Shown piece after piece: positions 1-5,510 of a stretch of DNA of 5,903 nucleotides. The notes below the pieces were generated by a model that saw only the letters and a program-made list of their open reading frames with translations, was not told the DNA's origin and searched no databases. The stretch is taken from assembly GCA_943328885.2 (NCBI GenBank), contig CALQBT020000192.1, positions 1-5,903 of the forward strand, given 5' to 3'. The position numbers were made by a program, and so were the translations under genes. The stretch's first letter is position 1. Every line of letters begins with the position of its first letter. Origin of the DNA: Bordetella parapertussis. GTDB lineage: Bacteria; Pseudomonadota; Gammaproteobacteria; Burkholderiales; Burkholderiaceae_C.

Positions 1-999
1 CGTCTGACCAAGGGCGATCTGCCGGCTGGCCGGCTCACGCCGAGCGGCGGTAAACGCGAGTTCAGTCTGGCCGAGACCCGGCAGTGGTCGCGCGCCTATA
101 GGCAGGAAAAGATGAAGCCCACGGGCCAGCGTGCGATCTGCATTGCGGTGGCCAACTTCAAAGGCGGTGTGGCCAAGACGACGAGTTCGATGATCCTGGC
201 CCAGGGCCTGAGCTTGCGCGGCCATCGGGTGCTGGCCATAGACATCGACCCGCAGGGCTCGTTGACCACGCTGCACGGTATCCTGCCCGAGACCGAGGTC
301 ACCGAGGAGATGACGATCTCGCCGCTGTGCCACGGCACCAGCCAGGACATCACGCCGGCGATTCGGTCGACCTATTGGGACGGTATCGATCTGGTGGCGG
401 CCGCGCCGTTTTTGTTCTCGGCCGAGTTTGCCTTGCCGGCGCGCCAGATGAGTGACACCGGCGCGCGTTTCTGGGACGTCCTGAGCGATGGTCTGGAGCC
501 CGTGCGCGACCTCTACGACGTGATCGTGATCGACACCCCGCCATCGCTGTCCTATGTCACGATCAACGGACTGTGGGCTGCCGATGGCATCGTGGTGCCG
601 GTGCCACCCTCAGGACTGGACTTTGCGAGTTCGGCGCAGTTTTGGTCGCTGCTGGCCGACCTGGGCGGCAACCTTGACCAGCAGGAGGCTGAGGGCGCGC
701 GCAAGGTGTTCGACTTTCTGCATATTTTGCTCAGCCGGGTGGACCAGGCTGACGCCGCCTCGCCGGCGGTGCGGCAGTGGATCCAGGCCACTTATGGCGA
801 GTTCGTGCTGCCGGTGGAGATCCCCAAGACCTCGGTGACGAGCAACAAGGCGGCCGAATTTGCCACCGTCTACGATGTTCAGAAATACGACGGCTCGGCC
901 AAGACTTACAAGCGAGCGGTCGATGCTTATGACCGCTTCGTCGACTTGGTCGAAGACTCCGTGGTCGAGGCCTGGCGCAGCCGCGGGGTGGCATCGTGA
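1..999 (+). CDS. parA: ParA partition ATPase (type Ia-like), 5' end outside window
   Basis: This is a Walker-type partition ATPase that would move ParB-parS complexes over the nucleoid. Numbering from the internal ATG at 112, the deviant Walker A motif KGGVAKTT is at residues 17-24, Walker A' DIDPQG at 44-49, and Walker B DVIVIDTPPS around 136-145. An ATG at 112 has a fair ribosome site (AGGAAA), but the same frame is open for all 37 codons back to base 1. Those codons encode a basic stretch (SGGKREFSLAETRQW) that resembles the wing and linker of the N-terminal helix-turn-helix domain of long plasmid ParA proteins. I therefore read the gene as truncated by the window edge, with 332 residues visible. 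Long ParA proteins usually repress their own operon through that domain, so autoregulation is likely. The Walker A motif has Ala where many relatives have Gly, a variant tolerated in ParA. The stop codon overlaps a possible small ORF that leads into parB. Confidence 0.93.
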   Translation, partial: RLTKGDLPAGRLTPSGGKREFSLAETRQWSRAYRQEKMKPTGQRAICIAVANFKGGVAKTTSSMILAQGLSLRGHRVLAIDIDPQGSLTTLHGILPETEVTEEMTISPLCHGTSQDITPAIRSTYWDGIDLVAAAPFLFSAEFALPARQMSDTGARFWDVLSDGLEPVRDLYDVIVIDTPPSLSYVTINGLWAADGIVVPVPPSGLDFASSAQFWSLLADLGGNLDQQEAEGARKVFDFLHILLSRVDQADAASPAVRQWIQATYGEFVLPVEIPKTSVTSNKAAEFATVYDVQKYDGSAKTYKRAVDAYDRFVDLVEDSVVEAWRSRGVAS

Positions 1000-1091
1000 A
1001 GGCTGTGGCTTGGGTCGCAGCGCTGGTGTTGGCTGTGGATTCTTTGATCTTCAGGTTTGGCAACCCGGTTGCCAGCACAGGAGGGCGTTGA
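996..1091 (+). CDS. Possible coupled small ORF between parA and parB
   Basis: A GTG at 996 overlaps the parA stop (GTGA arrangement) and opens a 31-codon frame. Its TGA at 1089-1091 ends one base before the parB ATG. The product starts MKAVAWVAALVLAV and is hydrophobic in its first half, like a single membrane segment or a short leader peptide. The ribosome site is weak (GGGGTG around 984-989). The frame spans the first parS-like palindrome. Third-position G+C is about two thirds, apparently lower than in the flanking genes. No family is recognised. The exact overlap at both ends suggests translational coupling of parA to parB, but a chance open frame is a real alternative. Confidence 0.27.
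   Translation: MKAVAWVAALVLAVDSLIFRFGNPVASTGGR
1058..1074. promoter_or_regulatory. parS-like palindrome, copy 1
   Basis: TGGCAACCCGGTTGCCA is a perfect inverted repeat with 8-bp arms around one central base. It lies in the parA-parB gap, 19 bp before the parB ATG. The same 17-mer, differing only in the central base, recurs twice after parB. This supports a ParB-binding or operator role, by analogy with partition loci whose centromere sites lie in or beside the par operon. Its position could also let bound ParB affect parB expression. Confidence 0.72.
1079..1085 (+). promoter_or_regulatory. Ribosome binding site of parB
   Basis: AGGAGGG is a near-ideal Shine-Dalgarno sequence 7 bases before the ATG at 1093. 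It decides the parB start in favour of that ATG. The in-frame TTG at 1057 has no comparable site and would place the palindrome inside the coding sequence. Confidence 0.85.
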
Positions 1092-1092
1092 G

Positions 1093-2151
1093 ATGAGCAC
1101 CAAGTCGAAACTTCTTGCGATGACTGGCGATTTGCAGTTGCCCGGGGATGCGATGGCTGCGGCGATCGATGACGCGGGGCTGGAGCAGCTTGCGCCTGTT
1201 GAGGGGCGCACCGCGACCCGTTTTCCGCCGGTCTTGCCCGGCGCTGCGGCCCGAACAGGCCCGGGGCAGATGCTGCAGTTTCGCGGCCAGATGCTGGCCG
1301 TCGAGGGCGAGATTGGCAAGTTGCGCGAACGCCTGAAGGAGCATGACGACGCGGTCCCGACCAAGCGACTCGACCCGCAGTGCATCAGCCCGAGTCGTTG
1401 GGCCAACCGCCACCCCGATGCCTTCAACCGGGCCGAATTCGCCAGATTGCGCCAAGACATCGAGTTGGCCGGGGGCAATGTGCAGCCAATCTCGGTGCGC
1501 GCTTTGCCAGGGCAGGGCGGTCGCTACGAGATCATCTTTGGCCACCGGCGCCACCGCGCATGTTCGGAGTTAGGTTTGCCAGTGCTCGCAACGATCGATA
1601 CATCGGCGAGCTCGGATTTGGAGCTGTTTTCGGCGATGGACCGCGAAAACCGCGAGCGCGCCGACCTCTCGCCCTACGAGCAGGGCGCGATGTACCGGCG
1701 CGCCCTCGATGAGAAGCTCTACCCCTCGAACCGGCGACTCGCCGAAGCGCTCGGGGTTTCGCACACCTGGGTCGCCAACGTGCTGCTGGTGGCTGATCTG
1801 CCACCATCGGTGATAGAGTGCTTCCGCTCGCCGCTGGAGGTGCAGCACCGTCATGCCAGGGCCTTGGCAGTGGCGCTGGACAAAGACCGGAAAATCGTGT
1901 TGCGTCGCGCTGACAAGCTGCGCCAGCAGCAGCGCAAGTTGGTGCCTGCCGCGGTGGTCGCAACCTTGCTGGGAGCGGTCGACGCCGCCGAGGCGACCAG
2001 CGCCACGGCGATCGAGGTCGACGGCAAGGCGGTGGGCAAGTGGCAGCGCGACGGGGCAGGGCGCTTGACGATCCAGCTCGACGCCGGTGTGGCCACCGAC
2101 GAGCGGGTCGAGGCATTGATCGCTTCAATCGTCCAGGCGCTGGGGCGCTGA
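1093..2151 (+). CDS. parB: ParB centromere-binding partition protein
   Basis: This 352-residue protein would bind parS, load and spread on DNA, and stimulate ParA. Residues 1-90 are a variable N-terminal region that contains GPGQM at 57-61 and a short charged helix (about 70-86). The ParB/Srx-type domain follows: SRWANRHPDAF at 101-111, the GHRRHRA box at 150-156 (equivalent to the GERRxRA CTP-binding box) and DRENRERADLSPYEQ at 183-197 (ENxxR motif). The helix-turn-helix is at about 212-237 (SNRRLAEALGVSHTWVANVL). A C-terminal strand-helix dimerisation segment occupies about 306-352. Both CTPase-type boxes are present, so a CTP-switched clamp is expected from family knowledge. The gene follows parA by 93 bp with its own strong ribosome site. 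It is flanked by the palindrome family that it probably binds. Confidence 0.95.
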   Translation: MSTKSKLLAMTGDLQLPGDAMAAAIDDAGLEQLAPVEGRTATRFPPVLPGAAARTGPGQMLQFRGQMLAVEGEIGKLRERLKEHDDAVPTKRLDPQCISPSRWANRHPDAFNRAEFARLRQDIELAGGNVQPISVRALPGQGGRYEIIFGHRRHRACSELGLPVLATIDTSASSDLELFSAMDRENRERADLSPYEQGAMYRRALDEKLYPSNRRLAEALGVSHTWVANVLLVADLPPSVIECFRSPLEVQHRHARALAVALDKDRKIVLRRADKLRQQQRKLVPAAVVATLLGAVDAAEATSATAIEVDGKAVGKWQRDGAGRLTIQLDAGVATDERVEALIASIVQALGR

Positions 2152-2152
2152 G

Positions 2153-2177
2153 GCACTGGCAACCTGGTTGCCAGTGC
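2153..2177. promoter_or_regulatory. parS-like palindrome, copy 2 (extended)
   Basis: This is the longest copy: 12-bp arms (GCACTGGCAACC and its exact reverse complement) around a central T. It contains the shared 17-bp core TGGCAACCTGGTTGCCA at 2157-2173. It begins one base after the parB stop codon. No T-run follows on either strand, so a simple terminator is not supported. Confidence 0.75.
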
Positions 2178-2206
2178 GGGCGGTGCGGCGCTCGTCCGGC
2201 CCTTGA

Positions 2207-2225
2207 CTGGCAACCAGGTTGCCAG
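2207..2225. promoter_or_regulatory. parS-like palindrome, copy 3
   Basis: CTGGCAACCAGGTTGCCAG is a perfect palindrome with 9-bp arms and a central A. Its core is at 2208-2224. The centre lies 51 bp from that of copy 2, close to five helical turns, so proteins bound at both sites would face the same side of the DNA. Confidence 0.75.
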
Positions 2226-2231
2226 CCTGGA

Positions 2232-2248
2232 TGCCGGCCTGGTTGCTA
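2232..2248. promoter_or_regulatory. Degenerate parS-like copy 4
   Basis: TGCCGGCCTGGTTGCTA matches the 17-bp consensus at 13 of 17 positions. The right half (GGTTGCTA) is nearly intact and the left half has decayed. Its centre is 24 bp beyond copy 3 and its end is 14 bp before the recombinase stop codon. It may be a weak site or a relic. Confidence 0.4.
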
Positions 2249-2262
2249 GCGCTGTAGCGCCA

Positions 2263-4140
2263 TCAAGGCATTGGGCTTTCAGCGCCAAATGCCAGCTCGA
2301 TTGCCCGCTGGCGGCGGCCTTTTTCGGCGCTGACGTAGATCGAGGTGGTGGCCAGACTGCGGTGCCCCAGATTGGCCTGCAGCACATCTTGCGGCACCCC
2401 TTTGGCCACCGCATGTGAGCCGTGGGTGTGGCGCAGCCAGTGCGTGGTGGCCTGTCGGATGCGTTGCGCCGAGCGCGGATCGCGCGCTGTCAACGCGTTA
2501 GCGCATTGCTCGAAGCCTTGGACCAGCAGCTCGTGGATGCGCGCCGTCGACAGCGCCTTGTTGCTGTTAACTTGGGCGATCAGAGGCGTTGCGGGGTCGT
2601 TGCCCAGCAAGTCGGTGTCGAGCCCGCGCTCTGAAAAGTAGGCGCGCAGCGCCTGCACGGTAGGGGAGGGCAGGGCGACTTCGCGCCAGCGCGCCCGCTT
2701 GCCCAAGACCATGATCGACCAAGCCCAGGCGCCGTCGTCGAGTTGTTCGTGGCGCAGCCATTCGACCCTCGCACTGGCCAACTCGGACAAGCGCATGCCG
2801 GTGGTGTAGGCCAGCGTCAGCATGAAGCCCAAGCGCCTGGATGCAGCGCTCGGGGGCAGGGCGGTGGCGTCGCCCAACCACTGCTGCACTTGACTCCACT
2901 GCAGCAGCGACAAGGCTCGCAGTTGCGGCATCGACGGTGCGTCCGGGCGCTGCGGCACATCGTCCCAGGGGTTGGTGTCGAGGTAGCGGCGGCGCACCAG
3001 CCACTCGCACAGGTTGCGCACGATGGCTTGCGCCGTGGCGGCCGAACGCGCAGCCAGCGGACCCTCGAATGGCCGCCAGGACTCGCTCCAGCGCTGGGTG
3101 TTGCGCGCGCCGGTCCAGGCCGGGCCGGGCGAGGCCAGAAAGTCCCGGTAAGCCACGCAGTCGTCGCCGTCCAGCGAGGACAAGGCCTTGCGCCGCTCGA
3201 CCACAGCCCACAGCAAGAACCGTTCAGCCTCCTTGCGGTAAGCGCGCCAGGTGTGGCTGGCCTGAACACGCAGGCGTAACCACGCCGCAATGGCCTCGTA
3301 ATCGGTTCGCGCTGCAAGCTTGCAGCGATCGAGCGCTGCGCGGTTCGAACCCCTAGACCCGTCGATCGCCTCAGGCGAGGCGAAGCGCTCGAGCGGCACG
3401 ATGCCGGTGCGTGCGGTGGGCGTCAGCGACCGGGTGTCGACCTGGCTGCGGGCGTGCAGCGCACCAGCGGGCAGGGCGCCTAGCGTGGCGGCCTGCTGCG
3501 CGAGCCAGCGCGAAATCCGCGCCGCGCCTGTGGGGCCGATCTTGGGCACAGCGCGGTGCCAGTTGAAACCCTTGCGCGCGATCCAGGCGGTGAGCTCGTC
3601 GAGCCGCTGGATGCCCACCGCCGCGAGTCTGGCGGCGACCTGCTCATCGAGCCAGGCGACCACTGGATCGCTAGGCAGCGGGTCGCGTGCGACCAGGCTC
3701 TCCAACCACTGCAACGCCGCGAGCAGCCGTGCGCGTAGCCGTTCACGCCGCCGCGCTGCGCTGCGCGAATCGACATGCCCATGGCTGGACTGGTAGAGCT
3801 CGACCAGTTCGGCTTCGCTGTAGAAGTCTGGCGCTTGGCTTTCTCGAAATTCATCGAGGGTGGGAGGGCTGCCCGCGCGGTCGGTGATCGCGTGCGGGTC
3901 GCGGCGCAGCAGCGCGGCGATGTCGGTGCGCCCGTGGGCGCGTGCGAGTTTGCGCAACACCTCCTGCAGGCGCTGCAACTCACCGCGCGCCCGTCTGGCG
4001 TCGGCTACGCCGTCGACGTAGAGGTAACGATCCCAGGCCGAGGCCAGATCCAAGCCTTCGGCCCAGCAGCGAACAAAGGCCATCTGCGGATGGCCGAGGC
4101 TGCGTGCGGATGGCGCGGCCGGATTGAGGGTCAGTGGCAT
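2263..4140 (-). CDS. Tyrosine recombinase / integrase with DUF3701-like N-terminal domain
   Basis: This 625-residue site-specific recombinase carries the complete catalytic set: Arg450 (TTGMRLSEL), Lys481 (VLGKR), His567 and Arg570 (HWLRHTHGSH), His593 (LGHRS) and nucleophile Tyr602. The N-terminal part (about 15-215) contains the pattern of the DUF3701 phage-integrase-associated family, with a helix-hairpin-like segment near 170-215 (VGIQRLDELTAWIARKGFNW then IGPTGAARISRWL). A SAM-like core-binding domain follows at about 275-395, and the catalytic domain at about 405-620. The ATG at 4140 is chosen because an in-frame stop lies 12 bases upstream. Its ribosome site is weak. The gene converges on parB and ends beside the parS-like cluster. 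Relatives of this long family are, to my knowledge, common on betaproteobacterial plasmids and mobile elements. A multimer-resolution or element-integration role is inferred, not shown. No cargo, excisionase or clear att site is visible. Confidence 0.93.
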   Translation of the reverse strand: MPLTLNPAAPSARSLGHPQMAFVRCWAEGLDLASAWDRYLYVDGVADARRARGELQRLQEVLRKLARAHGRTDIAALLRRDPHAITDRAGSPPTLDEFRESQAPDFYSEAELVELYQSSHGHVDSRSAARRRERLRARLLAALQWLESLVARDPLPSDPVVAWLDEQVAARLAAVGIQRLDELTAWIARKGFNWHRAVPKIGPTGAARISRWLAQQAATLGALPAGALHARSQVDTRSLTPTARTGIVPLERFASPEAIDGSRGSNRAALDRCKLAARTDYEAIAAWLRLRVQASHTWRAYRKEAERFLLWAVVERRKALSSLDGDDCVAYRDFLASPGPAWTGARNTQRWSESWRPFEGPLAARSAATAQAIVRNLCEWLVRRRYLDTNPWDDVPQRPDAPSMPQLRALSLLQWSQVQQWLGDATALPPSAASRRLGFMLTLAYTTGMRLSELASARVEWLRHEQLDDGAWAWSIMVLGKRARWREVALPSPTVQALRAYFSERGLDTDLLGNDPATPLIAQVNSNKALSTARIHELLVQGFEQCANALTARDPRSAQRIRQATTHWLRHTHGSHAVAKGVPQDVLQANLGHRSLATTSIYVSAEKGRRQRAIELAFGAESPMP

Positions 4141-4243
4141 GCTTCGCCGCGCTCACCACCGCAAGGCCTAGACAGCCGCAAGTGCCTGTCGTGCCAGTGA
4201 TTTTTCTTGGCCTTGGAGGGTGATGATGACATTGTTGGAGTGA

Positions 4244-4273
4244 ATATTACACCATGATAATAACACTTATCAA
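4244..4273 (-). promoter_or_regulatory. Probable sigma70 promoter of the recombinase gene
   Basis: On the - strand, TTGATA (4273-4268) and TAATAT (4249-4244) are separated by 18 bp. The match to the -35/-10 consensus is good and lies in an A+T-rich island. Transcription would start near 4237, giving a leader of about 97 bases before the ATG at 4140. Confidence 0.6.
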
Positions 4274-4284
4274 TGGTTATTGAT
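4259..4284. repeat. Nested inverted repeats over the recombinase -35 box
   Basis: ATCAAT-GGTT-ATTGAT (4269-4284) is a perfect repeat with 6-bp arms. It overlaps a second perfect pair, AATAAC (4259-4264) and GTTATT (4276-4281). Both cover the putative -35 box at 4268-4273, as expected of an operator. The two repeats share bases, so they cannot be independent evidence, and short repeats are more likely by chance in A+T-rich DNA. Confidence 0.4.
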
Positions 4285-4312
4285 CCACATTCGAGCTGGC
4301 CGACTGCCGGAT

Positions 4313-4489
4313 CTATGCCGCCCCAAGCGACTGCGCCGGCAGAAGGCGCTGCAGGCGCTCAGTGGAGCGAAACGGCAGCTTGCGAACAGCTTGTTCGGTT
4401 GCTAGGTGGCCTGTCGTGAAAGGCAGCGCACGCGTCGAACACTCTGGTTGATCGACTGATGCTGCCTCACTTGTCTTGACGAAATCCAC
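4313..4489 (-). CDS. Doubtful 58-residue open frame
   Basis: A GTG at 4489 opens a 58-codon frame ending in TAG at 4313-4315. The product contains ALPFTTGHLATEQAV and KLPFRSTERLQRLLP and looks more protein-like than the opposite strand. The frame stays open further upstream without a better start. No ribosome site is evident and the start lies inside the toxin-antitoxin promoter. It could be the remnant C-terminus of an older gene or chance. No family is recognised. Confidence 0.15.
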   Translation of the reverse strand: MDFVKTSEAASVDQPECSTRALPFTTGHLATEQAVRKLPFRSTERLQRLLPAQSLGAA

Positions 4490-4504
4490 ACAAAAATGTA
4501 CTAT
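4476..4504 (+). promoter_or_regulatory. Promoter of the toxin-antitoxin operon
   Basis: TTGACG (4476-4481) and TACTAT (4499-4504) are separated by exactly 17 bp, a strong sigma70-type match. Transcription would start near 4511, about 17 bases before the antitoxin ATG. Antitoxins of this family usually repress their own promoter by ribbon-helix-helix binding. I see no long palindrome that clearly marks the operator. Confidence 0.75.
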
Positions 4505-4517
4505 GATTCTCTTACGC

Positions 4518-4522
4518 GGAGG
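4518..4522 (+). promoter_or_regulatory. Ribosome binding site of the antitoxin
   Basis: GGAGG lies 5 bases before the ATG at 4528. It overlaps the alternative in-frame GTG at 4522, which therefore cannot use it. This fixes the start at 4528. Confidence 0.8.
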
Positions 4523-4527
4523 TGTCC

Positions 4528-4845
4528 ATGTCCCAGGCTCAAGAACCAGTCACGATCAGCATCCGAGCCAAAGCAGGTCAGCGAGACCTCATTGATCAAG
4601 CGGCTGATCGACTCGGGCGCAGTAGGTCGGACTTCATGCTTGAAGCCGCATGCAGGCAGGCTGAGGATGTTCTGCTGGACCAAATCTACTTTGCGCTTGA
4701 TGCGAACGGATTCGCTGCATTCCAGGACATGCTCGACAACCCGCCGGCGCCCACAGACCGCTTGCGCCGCACCCTCAAAGCCCAAGCGCCGTGGGTGACG
4801 ATGGCTGCAACGCCAGCCAAGACCGCAGGTCGCAGCGGTAAGTGA
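4528..4845 (+). CDS. DUF1778 (TacA-like) ribbon-helix-helix antitoxin
   Basis: This 105-residue antitoxin belongs to a type II module. Residues 7-14 (PVTISIRA) form the DNA-binding strand. Two helices follow, at about 16-30 (GQRDLIDQAADRLG) and 33-47 (RSDFMLEAACRQAED), the classic DUF1778 signature including SRSDFMLEAA. Residues 50-89 (LLDQIYFALDANGFAAF, then the PP-P-L-RR-L motif and APW) match the toxin-neutralising tail. It should bind and inhibit the acetyltransferase encoded next to it and repress the shared promoter. The protein continues about 15 residues past APWV with a basic, Ala-rich tail (TPAKTAGRSGK), where many relatives stop soon after APW. Its stop overlaps the toxin GTG by four bases (GTGA), which indicates translational coupling. 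Confidence 0.93.
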   Translation: MSQAQEPVTISIRAKAGQRDLIDQAADRLGRSRSDFMLEAACRQAEDVLLDQIYFALDANGFAAFQDMLDNPPAPTDRLRRTLKAQAPWVTMAATPAKTAGRSGK

Positions 4846-5351
4846 TCGAGCCGATGATCTCGGCGCCTCAACCGCTGACCGAACGGCACCAGCTCGCCAA
4901 CTTCGACTGTGGTGAGCCGTCGCTCGATGACTGGCTCAAACGGCGTGCGGCGAAGAACCAAGCCAATGGGTCGTCGCGCACATACGTGGTGTGCGTCGGC
5001 GAGGCTGTGGTCGGCTACTACTGCCTCGCGGCCGGCGCCATTGGCCACGCGGACGCGCCATCCCCTATGACCCGAAATCGGCCTGATCCGATACCTGTTC
5101 TGGTTCTCGGCCGCTTGGCGATACACAAGGACCACCATTTGAAGGGCATCGGCACCGCTTTGCTGAACGACGCGATTCGCCGGGCGATTCAGGCCGCCGA
5201 GATCGCCGGCGTCACCTCGCTGCTGGTGCATGCCATCTCAGAGCAGGCCCGGCGGTTCTACCGGTCCCGAGGTTTCATCGAGTCACCTGTCAAGCCCATG
5301 ACCCTTTGCCTGATGCTGGGCACGGTCGACAAGGCATTGCGCGAACCGTAG
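4842..5351 (+). CDS. GNAT acetyltransferase toxin (TacT-like)
   Basis: The 169-residue product is a GCN5-related N-acetyltransferase. Characterised TacT/AtaT-type relatives acetylate the amino group of charged tRNA and stop translation; that function is inferred here from family and context. Visible features are the N-terminal FDCGEPSLDDWLKRRA motif (21-36), typical of toxins paired with DUF1778, and the core strand VLVLGRLAIH (86-95). The acetyl-CoA pyrophosphate loop HLKGIG is at 99-104. FYRSRGF at 139-145 includes Tyr140, the expected general-acid tyrosine. The first position of the Q/R-x-x-G-x-G loop is His, not the usual Gln or Arg. The GTG at 4842 overlaps the antitoxin stop; the ATG at 4854 is an alternative giving a protein four residues shorter. 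No damage is seen, so it is probably active. Confidence 0.92.
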   Translation: MIEPMISAPQPLTERHQLANFDCGEPSLDDWLKRRAAKNQANGSSRTYVVCVGEAVVGYYCLAAGAIGHADAPSPMTRNRPDPIPVLVLGRLAIHKDHHLKGIGTALLNDAIRRAIQAAEIAGVTSLLVHAISEQARRFYRSRGFIESPVKPMTLCLMLGTVDKALREP

Positions 5352-5421
5352 CTCGCGAGCGCGCAACTCGCAGCACTCAAACAAGCCATGAGAAATCTCA
5401 AGCAACGGGTGTGGGCTTTGT

Positions 5422-5446
5422 AATCTTGCGACTCTGTCGCAAGATT
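5422..5446. repeat. Perfect 25-bp inverted repeat
   Basis: AATCTTGCGAC (5422-5432) and GTCGCAAGATT (5436-5446) are exact reverse complements around TCT. No T-run follows on either strand, so an intrinsic terminator is unlikely. An operator, a recombinase site or an mRNA 3'-end hairpin are possible. Its sequence is unrelated to the palindromes near parB. Confidence 0.8.
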
Positions 5447-5510
5447 GGATCAGCAGGCCCGGTGCTGCCAACTCGCATCGCGACGAGTTCAGGCGCGAAA
5501 GACCACGGAC

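Larger units (their letters stand above)
4141..4475. other. Intergenic region upstream of the recombinase
   Basis: This stretch of about 335 bp before the toxin-antitoxin promoter has no convincing gene. It holds the recombinase promoter and an overlapping inverted repeat in an A+T-rich patch at about 4231-4285, then G+C-rich sequence. A 58-codon - strand frame at 4313-4489 and a 34-codon + strand frame at 4315-4419 are the only notable open frames, and neither is well supported. Confidence 0.6.

Noticed and set aside
1057..1092. TTG at 1057 as the parB start
   Set aside because: It has no ribosome site, and the ATG at 1093 has an excellent one; the extension would be encoded by the palindrome itself.
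731..2128. Long - strand open frames antisense to parA and parB (for example 927-1478, 1051-1554 and 1532-2128)
   Set aside because: They lie opposite well-identified genes, are rich in Arg, Pro and Ala as expected of shadow frames in G+C-rich DNA, and show no family motifs.
2153..2225. Palindromes after parB as bidirectional terminators
   Set aside because: The central gap is one base, no T-run follows on either strand, and the same sequence occurs upstream of parB where a terminator would block the operon.
2567..3983. Additional - strand frames (2567-3211, 2817-3317, 3480-3983) overlapping the recombinase, suggesting a frameshift
   Set aside because: The main frame is continuous through all domains, so these are shifted-frame shadows and no frameshift is needed.
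4171..4190. Inverted repeat GACAG-10-CTGTC upstream of the recombinase
   Set aside because: Five-base arms around a ten-base loop are expected by chance at this length; no linked signal was seen.
2743..4200. Several + strand open frames inside the recombinase gene (for example 2743-3279, 2841-3356, 3320-3796 and 3775-4200)
   Set aside because: The recombinase on the other strand has complete catalytic motifs along this span; the + strand translations have no recognisable motif or ribosome site.
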